A stretch of DNA of 64,000 nucleotides, from the NCBI GenBank assembly GCA_017458585.1, contig JAFTAJ010000007.1:1-64000 (forward strand). Reading direction: 5' to 3'. A program made the position numbers and the translations under genes. Below are positions 25,601 through 33,578 of this stretch, in pieces. Below the pieces are notes generated by a model. That model was not told where the DNA came from. It made no database searches and worked only from the letters and a program-made list of their open reading frames with translations. Numbering within the stretch: the first letter of the stretch is position 1; every line of letters begins with the position of its first letter. Source of the stretch: Bacteroidaceae bacterium. Its GTDB lineage: Bacteria; Bacteroidota; Bacteroidia; Bacteroidales; Bacteroidaceae.

Positions 25601-26325
25601 ACACGGCGATTGAAGTCGGTGCCGTCGTTGATGCGTCCGTTGGTCTGGAATCCCATATAGCTGTTGAGTGCGCCGATGGTCATGAAGTAGTCGCATGGAT
25701 GCTGATGCTCGCTGAGTACCATGCCCTCCACGTATGCCCAGTCGTAGGCATTGCCGGCGGGAGCCAGGGGGTCGGTGGTGCCGAAGTCGAAGAGATGGCT
25801 GCCTGTGCCGCCCATATTGGACATAGTGGTGACGGGTAGGGCATTTTCTCTTTGTATGAGGAAATAGTTAATATTGCTGACATTTGATGGCTTGTCAACG
25901 GTAAACTCCACGCGGTAGTATTCGTCGGCGGGAATGTTGATGGGGCCGAAAGCTTCGATGGTTGTTTTCTCTTTCTTGTAAACAGTGGTAGTGATAGTGT
26001 TTTCGTAGATAATGTCGCCGGTATTGACACGAATAATCTTTATGCCGAAGACAGGCGGACGCATATAAGCTGGCGTATAGACGAGGTCGGCACGGATACG
26101 CCCTGGGGCAATGCGCCAATAATATACGATGGTGGCGCCGTTAGAGGACCACCCGTTGAGAATCCTATAGTCGGAATTGCTGACGGTGTATTTGTCGCCC
26201 AGTTGCTCGTAGCGGTGGCTCGCCCACATGGTGTCGATTTTCGCTTGCCAGGTTTGTGCGAAAAGTTCATTGAATACAGAGCATTGAACACAGAACAATA
26301 GTAATATCAGAAGCAACTTTTTCAT
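22624..26325 (-). CDS. Large secreted DUF3472/discoidin protein with T9SS-like C-terminal signal
   Basis: 1233 aa with signal peptide. The N-terminal half (about 30-440) resembles DUF5077/DUF3472 (WWRIAPGRIR-like and YFLIQRENALP segments, DWAYVEGMVLSEHQHPCDYF). About 510-640 is an F5/8 type C (discoidin) domain: SHALDNDKNSHWYATGETHTIDF, VDVYTSDDGKNWE, KTKHIRLVFYD. A long Thr/Ala-rich region follows. The end, IYDLHGRKV...IFIKDRKKILRK, is a Bacteroidales type-A C-terminal sorting signal, so it is probably exported by T9SS to the surface. Residues about 1209-1218 within that signal come from a heptanucleotide array. Probably glycan-binding; the substrate is unknown. Confidence 0.8.
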   Translation of the reverse strand: MKKLLLILLLFCVQCSVFNELFAQTWQAKIDTMWASHRYEQLGDKYTVSNSDYRILNGWSSNGATIVYYWRIAPGRIRADLVYTPAYMRPPVFGIKIIRVNTGDIIYENTITTTVYKKEKTTIEAFGPINIPADEYYRVEFTVDKPSNVSNINYFLIQRENALPVTTMSNMGGTGSHLFDFGTTDPLAPAGNAYDWAYVEGMVLSEHQHPCDYFMTIGALNSYMGFQTNGRINDGTDFNRRVLFSVWDNGNTDEDPDLPEYMQAEVFDYNHEGVSGHGGGEGSTGSVMFMDKAWYWQPDHWVQFLLNVRPENVRITMKDRFGNDSIAEAENTIMTAWYKMDNWPEWQYMASIRAAFINQLIGGWYSFIENFGGNEGWGKHRVNYRHAFMRSAASGEWYNRNYVNFFPCYTAERPKSEASHGASGTMDNTFFLEYGGYNVHYDSAHYTSLLTDKTCVDTINLDRLNTRIDSALKLSNRYYINQGINKSCPEYPKTDWTATSSDGVNPSHALDNDKNSHWYATGETHTIDFHAQQDHVVSSFIATSAANRCRLVDVYTSDDGKNWELAADSIYMHNHNNCEVTLPHTVKTKHIRLVFYDHVNGNYIQLHNIVFKGDYDLDALKQLAQEYIDKENTFNYYATDDLANLKEVYANGTCDDADALSIALKELAFNGTLLKYGRVAQKAHVAADNAYMIMGALGRGYLCATPQGTLTVKEATADGAQTAYTAKADVTDAYNNWQILSSEKYTDTYYIYNIGSKQYLCLKGGAVTLSTEPYALNLNGMGSQFYFLCNDKDDAASNGKGVLSDPTANQPVSLASRITSTRFYLYNNYYLRPENRATLSLIADATRSPRLQASVERAGRILALEDGIVGSLADKTEKANIEALYNDGNVAEADLATLEQALDNAKYVEIDDSHSYYIMPADQDDGEAKCLTAEAPWLTVTAQTKTSGSQIWTLPAASSGYRFYSQQQGFDMQSIDNTGNLRIIAADKSFAYQLSQATEGNYYISQASYQPYTISSKTSYVSVQRNTADGVLWKLKPADTYEVKLNAAGVALMYVDFDTYPSDDVTAYIADHVDADGVIKLMQLHDTIPHATPVVLLGTPYATVTLGVGGRQAEPYDGANILIGTCLKKTGLPKGTCYTLKTSSNKAIIKTSPVATSVAENKAYILFAEGLPELDTYTFDFDNPVSAIQEVGTEHSQTSNIYDLHGRKVSDSNSSTHQPPSIFIKDRKKILRK
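22671..22698. repeat. Heptanucleotide array in the C-terminal sorting signal (AGTTGAC type)
   Basis: Units GTTGATG, AGTTGAC, GAGTTGG, AGTCTGA, read in frame as a Ser/Thr/Pro loop between the two conserved halves of the sorting signal. Confidence 0.7.
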
Positions 26326-26367
26326 AATAAAAATTATTAGTCTTTAATCTATAACTTGCTACTTTTA

Positions 26368-27120
26368 TCAATCTTGTGTAAGCATTGTTTCCATTTCGTC
26401 GGGCGTTACCTTAAGTTGGAACTTGCCGTTGTGTGCTATGGAGATATTGCCTGTTTCTTCCGACACGATGATGGCGAGTGCATCGCTTTTCTCCACAATG
26501 CCGAGGGCCGCGCGGTGGCGCAGTCCCAGACTCTTGGGTATGTCGCTGTCGTGGCTCACGGGTAGTATGCAGCCGGCGGCTACTATGCGGCCGTCGCGTA
26601 TAATCATCGCGCCGTCGTGGAGCGGGGAGTTCTTGAAGAAGATATTCTGGATAAGGCTGTTGTTTACCTTGGCGTCGATTTCCTCGCCTGAGCTGATATA
26701 CTCGCCCAGTCCTACAGCGCGCTCCATCACTATGAGGGCGCCCACCTTATCGTCGCTCATCTTCTTGCATGCCAGCACGATGGGCATGATATCTTGGTGG
26801 CTCATCTGCTGACGGTGCTTCTTACCAAAGAGGCGGAAGATGCTTGAGCGGCGTGTGCCGATGGTGGAGAAGAAACGGCGTATCTCCTCCTGAAACACTA
26901 CGACGAGGGCAATCAGTCCGATGCTGACCACCTTGTCGAAGATGGTGCCGAGCAGACGCATGTTGAACACCTGCGACACCACTATCCATGCGATGATGAA
27001 GATAATGACGCCCGTAAAGATGTTGGCGGCGTAGGAGCGCTTCATCAGCTTGTAGATATAGAACAGCAGCAGCGCGACGAGGATAATGTCGATGATATCC
27101 TTAATGCCTATCGTTATCAT
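26368..27120 (-). CDS. cdaA: Diadenylate cyclase CdaA
   Basis: 250 aa. Three N-terminal membrane segments (DIILVALLLFYIYKLM; NIFTGVIIFIIAWIVV; VVSIGLIALVVVFQEEIRRF) precede a DAC domain with the two catalytic motifs DGAMIIRDGRIVAAGCILPVS and LGLRHRAALGI. It makes cyclic di-AMP for osmotic and cell-wall control. It overlaps folP by 20 bp, an arrangement I recognise as common in Bacteroidales. Confidence 0.95.
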   Translation of the reverse strand: MITIGIKDIIDIILVALLLFYIYKLMKRSYAANIFTGVIIFIIAWIVVSQVFNMRLLGTIFDKVVSIGLIALVVVFQEEIRRFFSTIGTRRSSIFRLFGKKHRQQMSHQDIMPIVLACKKMSDDKVGALIVMERAVGLGEYISSGEEIDAKVNNSLIQNIFFKNSPLHDGAMIIRDGRIVAAGCILPVSHDSDIPKSLGLRHRAALGIVEKSDALAIIVSEETGNISIAHNGKFQLKVTPDEMETMLTQD

Positions 27121-27946
27121 ATTGCTTGTATTTGTTATATATTTTGATTGTCTCTACGCATTGTCTCACATCGTGCACGCGGAGGATGTTGGCCCCGTGT
27201 ATCAGCGCGAGCATGTTGAGGGCCGTTGTTCCGTTGAGGGCTTCTTGCGGCGTGGTGCCGAGCAGTCGGTAGATCATGCTCTTGCGCGACACTCCCACCA
27301 GCAGGGGGCACTGCAGCTCGTGCAGTTCTTCCAGGTGTGCCATGAGCTGATAGTTGTGGTCGAGCGTCTTGGCGAAGCCAAAGCCCGGGTCGATGATTAT
27401 ATCATTCACTCCCATGTCGTGCAGGCGGTTGACACGCTCGCTGAAGTAGAGTATGAGTGTCTCCATGAGGTCGTCATAGTGGGGCTCGTCCTGCATGGTC
27501 TGCGGAGTGCCCTGCATGTGCATCAGTATGTAGGGCACATGCAGCGCGGCCACGGTGTGAAACATCTGCGGGTCGAACTGTCCGCCGGAGATATCGTTGA
27601 CAATGGCTACACCATACTCCTCCACGCACATTTTTGCCACATCGGCGCGGAAGGTATCGACAGAGAGCGCAGCTTCGGGCACAGCCTTGGTGATAGCCTC
27701 CAGTCCCAGTCGCAGACGTTTCATCTCCTCCTTGGCGCTCACCTCGTCAGCCCCGGGGCGCGAGGAGTAGGCCCCCACATCAATGATGTCGGCACCGTCC
27801 GTAATCATCTGGCGCACCTTCTCCGCCACCTCATCCTCGCCAGCCATGCGGCTCTCGGCATAGAATGAGTCGGGCGTCACATTGATGATGCCCATCGTCC
27901 TCGGTGTGGCGAGGTCTAGAAGTCTGCCGTTGATGTTAATTAACAT
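27101..27946 (-). CDS. folP: Dihydropteroate synthase
   Basis: 281 aa. Joins pABA to the pterin pyrophosphate in folate synthesis. MGIINVTPDSF, DIIDVGAYSSRPGADEVS, AIVNDISGGQFD and DIIIDPGFGFAKTLDHNYQLM are the conserved blocks. The Met at 27946 is preferred over the one at 27961, because it is the family's usual start and reduces the overlap with the FKBP gene. Confidence 0.95.
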   Translation of the reverse strand: MLININGRLLDLATPRTMGIINVTPDSFYAESRMAGEDEVAEKVRQMITDGADIIDVGAYSSRPGADEVSAKEEMKRLRLGLEAITKAVPEAALSVDTFRADVAKMCVEEYGVAIVNDISGGQFDPQMFHTVAALHVPYILMHMQGTPQTMQDEPHYDDLMETLILYFSERVNRLHDMGVNDIIIDPGFGFAKTLDHNYQLMAHLEELHELQCPLLVGVSRKSMIYRLLGTTPQEALNGTTALNMLALIHGANILRVHDVRQCVETIKIYNKYKQYDNDRH

Positions 27947-27951
27947 ATTCT

Positions 27952-28623
27952 CTAGTTCCAATTCGGCAGGCTGGCCCCTGCACGGGCATACTGCACCAGC
28001 TCCACGTCAAACACGAGGGTGGAGTAGGGCGGCACATCGGTGCGGTTGGCATTCTTGTAGCCCAGCTCCTGCGGAATATAGATGCGCCACTTGTCGCCGA
28101 TATGCATGTGCTGCACCGCGGTAGCGAAGCCGCGCGTGAGCTCTGACACGGGGAAGGCAGAGGGTGTGGCGGTGGCGTGGTCAAATATCTTGTCCATCAG
28201 CATGGACTGTCCGCTGTGGTCAAACATCTTGCCGTCGGGGTGCTGCGTGGTAGGCATCAGGCGTCCGGCATAGAAGACCCTCACCTTGTCGGTGGAGAGC
28301 GGACATCCGCTACCGGTGCCGCGCTCCAGCACCTCTACGAAGATAGAGTCGTGAGCCGTGTTGTTGCTGGCCGACTCGCTGCGGGAGTAGCTGAGATAGG
28401 TGAGCCAGTCGCTATGGCTCTGCCAGTCGTCGCTGTAGAGCCTCTTGGCGGCAGCAATCTTGCTGAGAGCATTGCTGCGTATGGAGGCGAAGTATTCCTC
28501 ATTGCGCTCGCGCCAGTTGGCAAACTCGTTGTCGGAGCTGTTGTCATCGCTCTCGCTGCATGAAGTGAAAAACGGTGCGGCACACAGCAGTAGGCCGATA
28601 ATTATAATAAGGTGGCGTTTCAT
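27952..28623 (-). CDS. FKBP-type peptidyl-prolyl isomerase lipoprotein
   Basis: 223 aa. A lipobox (FTSC, Cys about 22) makes it a lipoprotein. The C-terminal FKBP domain shows VRVFYAGRLM, VSELTRGFATAVQHMHIGDKWRIYIPQELGY and YSTLVFDVELV. The middle (about 35-90) is a helical spacer. It assists folding of secreted proteins in the periplasm or at the membrane. It lies at the head of the folP-cdaA unit. Confidence 0.9.
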   Translation of the reverse strand: MKRHLIIIIGLLLCAAPFFTSCSESDDNSSDNEFANWRERNEEYFASIRSNALSKIAAAKRLYSDDWQSHSDWLTYLSYSRSESASNNTAHDSIFVEVLERGTGSGCPLSTDKVRVFYAGRLMPTTQHPDGKMFDHSGQSMLMDKIFDHATATPSAFPVSELTRGFATAVQHMHIGDKWRIYIPQELGYKNANRTDVPPYSTLVFDVELVQYARAGASLPNWN

Positions 28624-28678
28624 TTTTGAAATATGAGATTTGAAATTTGAAAGTTATCTCTAATTGATAACCGATAAC

Positions 28679-30220
28679 CTATAACCTTTTAAGCAACGAG
28701 GTGAGGCTTACCTGCTCCTCTATAATGGCGCGCAGTTCGTTGATATTCACTCGGCGCTGCTCCATGGTGTCGCGGTCGCGCAGGGTGACGGTGTTGTCAT
28801 TGAGTGTGTCGTGGTCTACGGTGATGCAGTAGGGCGTGCCTATGGCATCCTGACGGCGATAGCGCTTGCCGATGGTGTCCTTCTCCTCATACTTGCAGTT
28901 GAAGTGGAACTTCAGCTCCTGCATAATCTCCTGCGCCTTTTCGGGCAGGCCGTCTTTCTTAACCAGCGGCAGCACGGCAAGTTTTACGGGCGCCAGGGCT
29001 GCTGGCAGGTGGAGCACGGTGCGCACATCGCCGCCCTCGAGCTGCTCCTCTTCGTAGGAGTGGCACATGATGCTGAGAAACATGCGGTCCACGCCGATGG
29101 AGGTCTCGATTACGTAGGGAGTGTAGCTCTGATTGTCCTCGGGGTCAAAGTATTCAATCTTCTTGCCTGAATATTTGGCGTGCTGCTTAAGGTCGAAGTC
29201 GGTGCGGCTGTGAATGCCTTCCACCTCCTTGAATCCAAACGGCATGCGGAACTCGATGTCGGTGGCAGCATTGGCGTAGTGGGCCAGTTTCTCGTGGTCG
29301 TGGAAACGGTAATTCTCCGCGCCAAAGCCGAGAGCCTGATGCCAAGCCATGCGCGTCTGCTTCCAGGTGTTGAACCACTCCATCTCTGTGCCGGGCTTTA
29401 CGAAGAACTGCATCTCCATCTGCTCAAACTCCCTCATGCGGAAGATAAACTGGCGTGCTACTATCTCGTTTCTGAACGCCTTGCCTATCTGCGCGATGCC
29501 AAACGGCAGTTTCATGCGTCCCGTCTTCTGCACGTTGAGGTAATTCACAAAGATACCCTGGGCAGTCTCAGGACGCAGGTAGATAGTGGAAGCACCATCG
29601 GCGGTGGAGCCCATCTCGGTCTTGAACATAAGGTTAAACTGGCGCACATCCGTCCAGTTGCGGGTGCCGCTGATGGGGCAGACAATCTCTTCGTCCACGA
29701 TAATCTGCTTCAGCTCCTCCAGGTCCATGGCCTCCATAGCCTTGGCGTAGCGGGCGTGGAGGGCGTCGCGCTTGGCAACTATCTCCAGCACTCGGCCGTT
29801 GGTGCTGACGAACTGCGCCTCGTCGAAGGCGTCACCAAAGCGCTTGCGACCCTTGGCCACTTCCTTCTCAATCTTCTCTTCGTACTTGGCTATCTGGTCT
29901 TCTATCAGCACATCGGCACGATAGCGCTTCTTGGAGTCGCGGTTGTCGATGAGGGGGTCGTTGAATGCGTCAACATGGCCGCTGGCCTTCCATACGGTGG
30001 GGTGCATAAATACTGCTGCGTCGATGCCCACGATATTGTCGTGGAGCAGCACCATCGACTTCCACCAGTAGTTTTTTATATTGTTCTTGAGCTCTACGCC
30101 GTTCTGGCCGTAGTCATAGACTGCGCCGAGGCCGTCGTAGATATCGCTGGAGGGAAATACAAAGCCGTACTCCTTGCAGTGGGAGACGATTTTCTTGAAA
30201 ACATCTTCTTGTTGTGCCAT
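28679..30220 (-). CDS. glyS: Glycyl-tRNA synthetase (alpha2 class II type)
   Basis: 513 aa single-chain enzyme of the archaeal/eukaryal-like type rather than the alpha2beta2 form. Class II motifs are seen: RPETAQGIFVNYLNV (motif 1/2 region), FGIAQIGKAFRNEI, FRMREFEQMEMQFF, and motif 3 VIETSIGVDRMFL. A C-terminal anticodon-binding domain starts near AALAPVKLAVLPLV. Short AT-rich word repeats flank the gene on both sides. Confidence 0.97.
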   Translation of the reverse strand: MAQQEDVFKKIVSHCKEYGFVFPSSDIYDGLGAVYDYGQNGVELKNNIKNYWWKSMVLLHDNIVGIDAAVFMHPTVWKASGHVDAFNDPLIDNRDSKKRYRADVLIEDQIAKYEEKIEKEVAKGRKRFGDAFDEAQFVSTNGRVLEIVAKRDALHARYAKAMEAMDLEELKQIIVDEEIVCPISGTRNWTDVRQFNLMFKTEMGSTADGASTIYLRPETAQGIFVNYLNVQKTGRMKLPFGIAQIGKAFRNEIVARQFIFRMREFEQMEMQFFVKPGTEMEWFNTWKQTRMAWHQALGFGAENYRFHDHEKLAHYANAATDIEFRMPFGFKEVEGIHSRTDFDLKQHAKYSGKKIEYFDPEDNQSYTPYVIETSIGVDRMFLSIMCHSYEEEQLEGGDVRTVLHLPAALAPVKLAVLPLVKKDGLPEKAQEIMQELKFHFNCKYEEKDTIGKRYRRQDAIGTPYCITVDHDTLNDNTVTLRDRDTMEQRRVNINELRAIIEEQVSLTSLLKRL

Positions 30221-30245
30221 AATGAATTTTACTATTTTACGATTA

Positions 30246-32264
30246 CTATTTACTATTGTTAAGGAATTTCAGGAACTTATCTACGTCGGTATCGTAGCTG
30301 TAGGGTGGGGCGAGAGGCTCGCCGTCGGGTGAGCATATCACGTAGAACGGCTGCACATTGGCGCCAAAACGCTTACGCTGCAGGTAGCTCCATTTGTCGC
30401 CCACGGTGCGCAGCGTGGTGATGTGATTGTATTCGTTTACCTTGATGTGCTCCGGCAGAGGAGTCTTGTCGTCCACGAAGAGTGAGATGAGCACGAAGTC
30501 CTCCCTCAGCCGCTTGGCCACATCGGGGTCGTTCCATACATTCATCTCCATCTCGCGACAGTTGACGCAGCCGAAGCCCGTGAAGTCCAGCAGCACCGGC
30601 TTGCCCACAGCCTTGGCATGAGCCATACCTTGTTCGTAATTGGTGAACTGAGCCTCCACCACCTCGCCAAAGAGGCGGATATGCTGTGTCTGCATGGGCG
30701 GAGCGAAAGCGCTGATGGCCTTGAGCGGTTTGCCCAGCACGCCCGGCACCATATATGCGGCAAAGGCGAAGCAGATAACGGCAAGCACAGTCTTGAAGAC
30801 ATTGCGCTTGGGCTTCGCGCCCTCGTCAATGGGCAGCCGCAGCACGCCCAGCAGATAGAGTCCGAGCAGCACAGCCAGCACAATCCAGATAATTAGGAAG
30901 AGCTCGCGGCTGAGCAGATGCCAGCCGTAGGCCATGTCGGCAACGCTGACAAACTTCAGCGCGAAGCCCACCTCCACAAAGCCCAGCACCACCTTGAGCG
31001 TGTTCATCCAGCTGCCGCTCTTGGGAGCCTTCTTCAGCAGGGTGGGGAACATGGCAAACAGCGTGAAGGGCAGAGCCAGCGCGATGGCGAAACCTAGCAT
31101 GCATACCAGCGGGCCCAGCAGATTGTTAGTGGTGCTCACCTCCACCAGCATGAAGCCGATGATGGGGCCCGTGCACGAGAAGCTGACCAGCGCCAGGGTG
31201 AACGCCATGATGAAGATGCTCAGCAGGCCGGTTGTCGTCTCGGCCTTGCGGTCGGCCTTGTTGCTCCACGACGAGGGCAACTGCAGCTCAAAGAATCCCA
31301 TGAAACTGAGGCCGAACACTATCAGCAACAGCGCAAAGAAGATATTGACCACGGCGTTGGTGGACAGCGCGTTGGCAGCGTTGGCGCCAAACAGCAGCGA
31401 AGCCACAGCACCGAGAGCCATATAAATCACGACAATGCTGATGCCGTAGATGATGGCATCCTTTATGCCGCGCTTCTTATTCTCGCTGCGCTTGAGGAAG
31501 AAGCTCACCGTCATGGGGATGATGGGCCACACGCAGGGCGTAAGCACAGCTATCAGGCCGCCGACGAATCCCATGAGAAAGAGCCAAAATAGACCCCCCT
31601 TCTGTCCCCCCTCTATGGGGGAATCGCTATGTGCAGAGGTGTCTTCGAGCATCGCTTTAATCTCCGCAGTCTTGCTACTCCATAGGGCGGAGTCGGAAGC
31701 CTGCTCCTCAATTCTTAAACTGTCGACTCCTTGAACTTTCGAACTGTCGGCCTCTTCGACTTTCGCACTCTCAGACTCTTGGCTCTCAACACTCGACTCT
31801 TGACTCTCGGCTATCGCACCATCAAACTCCACCTCCACACTCGTGGGTGGCATGCAGTTGCGGTCGTTGCAGGCACCATACTCCAGATAGCCCTTCAGGC
31901 TGTATTCCGGCTCGGTGATGGCCAGGCGTTGCACGAACGTGCAGCTATTTTCAAAGTAGCTAAGCTCGGCATTAAAGAGTTGGTCGAATTTCCGTATGGG
32001 CTGACCTACTGCGCGCAACTTGCCAATGGGCTTCAGGCCCTTCGACTCGTCGATATTGAAGCTCGCGGCGGTGGGGCCTGCGTCGCCCACGTCAGTGGAA
32101 TAGACGTGCCAACCCGGGTCAATGGTCCCCTTGAAGGTTACGACCACCTCCTTGTCGTCCACCACCTTATGGCTGACGGCAAACTTGGCGGGCTCGGCCC
32201 ATTGCGCGAGCGCACAGCTTGCTATCAGCAGTAGCGTCAGTATAGTTGTAATGTATCTTTTCAT
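30246..32264 (-). CDS. dsbD: Thiol:disulfide interchange protein DsbD
   Basis: 672 aa. After a signal peptide comes the periplasmic alpha domain (EYGACNDRNCMPPTSVEVEF with its cysteine pair). Eight hydrophobic segments of the CcdA-like core follow (about 225-510), then a C-terminal thioredoxin domain with the active-site CVNC (GFGCVNCREMEMNVW). It carries reducing power from cytoplasmic thioredoxin to periplasmic proteins. The alpha-to-core linker (about 150-222) is built of an in-frame 7/8-bp word array (SQESSVESQESE...) followed by a C-run/G-run hairpin insert (SPIEGGQKGG). Confidence 0.94.
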   Translation of the reverse strand: MKRYITTILTLLLIASCALAQWAEPAKFAVSHKVVDDKEVVVTFKGTIDPGWHVYSTDVGDAGPTAASFNIDESKGLKPIGKLRAVGQPIRKFDQLFNAELSYFENSCTFVQRLAITEPEYSLKGYLEYGACNDRNCMPPTSVEVEFDGAIAESQESSVESQESESAKVEEADSSKVQGVDSLRIEEQASDSALWSSKTAEIKAMLEDTSAHSDSPIEGGQKGGLFWLFLMGFVGGLIAVLTPCVWPIIPMTVSFFLKRSENKKRGIKDAIIYGISIVVIYMALGAVASLLFGANAANALSTNAVVNIFFALLLIVFGLSFMGFFELQLPSSWSNKADRKAETTTGLLSIFIMAFTLALVSFSCTGPIIGFMLVEVSTTNNLLGPLVCMLGFAIALALPFTLFAMFPTLLKKAPKSGSWMNTLKVVLGFVEVGFALKFVSVADMAYGWHLLSRELFLIIWIVLAVLLGLYLLGVLRLPIDEGAKPKRNVFKTVLAVICFAFAAYMVPGVLGKPLKAISAFAPPMQTQHIRLFGEVVEAQFTNYEQGMAHAKAVGKPVLLDFTGFGCVNCREMEMNVWNDPDVAKRLREDFVLISLFVDDKTPLPEHIKVNEYNHITTLRTVGDKWSYLQRKRFGANVQPFYVICSPDGEPLAPPYSYDTDVDKFLKFLNNSK
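31597..31632. repeat. C-run/G-run hairpin repeat inside dsbD
   Basis: CCCCCCT, CTGTCCCCCC, then CTCTATGGGGG: a GC-rich hairpin read in frame as EGGQKGG-like residues. It is related to sequences at 35349, 37150, 42453 and 54403. Confidence 0.7.
31733..31812. repeat. Degenerate 7/8-bp word array inside dsbD (GACTCTC type)
   Basis: About ten units of the ACTCTCG/ACTTTCG type with 7-9-bp spacing; it codes for an acidic Ser/Glu/Val-rich linker. Confidence 0.85.
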
Positions 32265-32978
32265 TTATAATTTCTTAAACAATGTAAATGGTAGTGCCTT
32301 ATACAGTATGGCAATCAGCCGCCATCGTTTAGTAATATAGGCTTTACCTTTGCCCCTGCGGATGGCATTGCAGATCTGCTTGGCCGCTTTCTCCACGGGC
32401 ATCACCCAGAAAAGGCCGTCACCTTGTGCCATAGCAGTGTCCACAAAACCGGGACGTAAGTCGGTGATGCGGATTTTGTTGCCATTCTTGTATGCTTTCT
32501 TGCGCAGCGCTTCCAGATAATTGATTTGAAAGGCCTTGGTGGCGCTGTACGCTGGAGCCAGAGCCTCTCCGCGCAGTCCGCCTACGGAGGAAATGCTGGC
32601 CAGTCGGCCCTTGCCCTGCTCGCTGAGCAGGTTGTATAGCATATCCACCACGAAAGTCCAACCCATTACATTAGTGTCAAGGGTAGGCTGCTCCTTAGCG
32701 TAGTCAAGCTCGCGGTTAATCTGTCCCGTGCCAGCACAGACGATGGCAATGTCCACCTTCTGCATCTTAGTCCACAGTTCGAGGATAGCAACCTTAATCT
32801 CATCCTGCTTGGTCACGTCGGCCACCTTGGCTGTGGCATTGTTGGGGAAGGCAGCCACCAGTTCGTCAAGCAAATGCTTGCGTCTGCCGATGATACCTAC
32901 ATGGTTCCCCTCTTTCGCATACTTCTCAAAAAGAGCTTTGCCAATTCCTGACGTTGCGCCAACGATGATAATGTTCAT
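32265..32978 (-). CDS. Short-chain dehydrogenase/reductase
   Basis: 237 aa, classical SDR. The NAD(P) site is IIVGATSGIGKALF; catalytic residues are in ASISSVGGLRG and YSATKAFQ (YxxxK), followed by RPGFVDTAMA. A basic residue after the first strand (IIGRRKHLL) suggests NADP. A hydrophobic C-terminus may touch the membrane. It abuts dsbD directly (1 bp). Substrate unknown. Confidence 0.9.
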   Translation of the reverse strand: MNIIIVGATSGIGKALFEKYAKEGNHVGIIGRRKHLLDELVAAFPNNATAKVADVTKQDEIKVAILELWTKMQKVDIAIVCAGTGQINRELDYAKEQPTLDTNVMGWTFVVDMLYNLLSEQGKGRLASISSVGGLRGEALAPAYSATKAFQINYLEALRKKAYKNGNKIRITDLRPGFVDTAMAQGDGLFWVMPVEKAAKQICNAIRRGKGKAYITKRWRLIAILYKALPFTLFKKL

Positions 32979-33036
32979 ATTTTAGTTTTGCCGTATTTTT
33001 TACAGGGAGAGAATAAGATAATGGTTTGTGGCAATT

Positions 33037-33324
33037 TTATTTTCCCAGCAGTTCAGAATGACTGCCGGTGTTGAGCATAATTAAAACAAGCTCTTGTTCG
33101 TATTGTTTCCAGATAAGCAACCAGTCTGGCCGGATATGGCACTCCCACTGACCTTCGCGGTCTCCGTAAAGACGGTGAGCACGATACCTTTCTTCAAGGG
33201 TATTGCCATTAAGCAATTTGGCAATAACGGCCCAAAGCTCGTCAAGTGGAAGGCCGCGTTTCTTGCATCTCTTCAGGTCGCGCTTAAACTGACCAGTGAC
33301 GCGTAGTTCGTACTTTGTATTCAT
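33037..33324 (-). CDS. YafQ-family mRNA interferase toxin
   Basis: 95 aa RelE-superfamily toxin. The end is diagnostic: HRLYGDREGQWECHIRPDWLLIWK, then LIMLNTGSHSELLGK, matching YafQ (ECHI-PDWLL, GSHSELF), with the catalytic His residues present. It cleaves ribosome-bound mRNA in characterised relatives. It overlaps the upstream antitoxin gene by 4 bp (ATGA), the normal antitoxin-first order. Confidence 0.92.
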   Translation of the reverse strand: MNTKYELRVTGQFKRDLKRCKKRGLPLDELWAVIAKLLNGNTLEERYRAHRLYGDREGQWECHIRPDWLLIWKQYEQELVLIMLNTGSHSELLGK

Positions 33325-33578
33325 CCCTCGATTTCTTTCTTCAAGTCATCAAGACTTTCATACTTATACACACGCCCTTCAGCCAAGTCACGCATTGACT
33401 GCTCATAGGGCGTGAGTTTAGTTCGCTTTGGGAGAGTAACCTTTGTCACTCCTTTCATCATTCCGATGGCCTTCTTCAGGTCTTTGGCAAATGATGCGTT
33501 CTCCAGCTCAATAAGCATTTGAGTGGGAGCAAGTGAAACAGTGTTTGTCTTCATTTTCATAATATTTTTCGTTTTCAA
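33321..33578 (-). CDS. Antitoxin of the YafQ-type pair
   Basis: 85 aa. No clear family match, but the size, position and coupling to the toxin gene identify it. The N-terminus has a strand-like MKTNTVSLAP segment and a helix (AKDLKKAIGMMKGV). The C-terminus (AEGRVYKYESLDDLKKEI) resembles the toxin-wrapping tails of RelB/DinJ antitoxins. Internal Mets at residues 7 and 9 are alternative starts. Confidence 0.75.
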   Translation of the reverse strand: MKTKNIMKMKTNTVSLAPTQMLIELENASFAKDLKKAIGMMKGVTKVTLPKRTKLTPYEQSMRDLAEGRVYKYESLDDLKKEIEG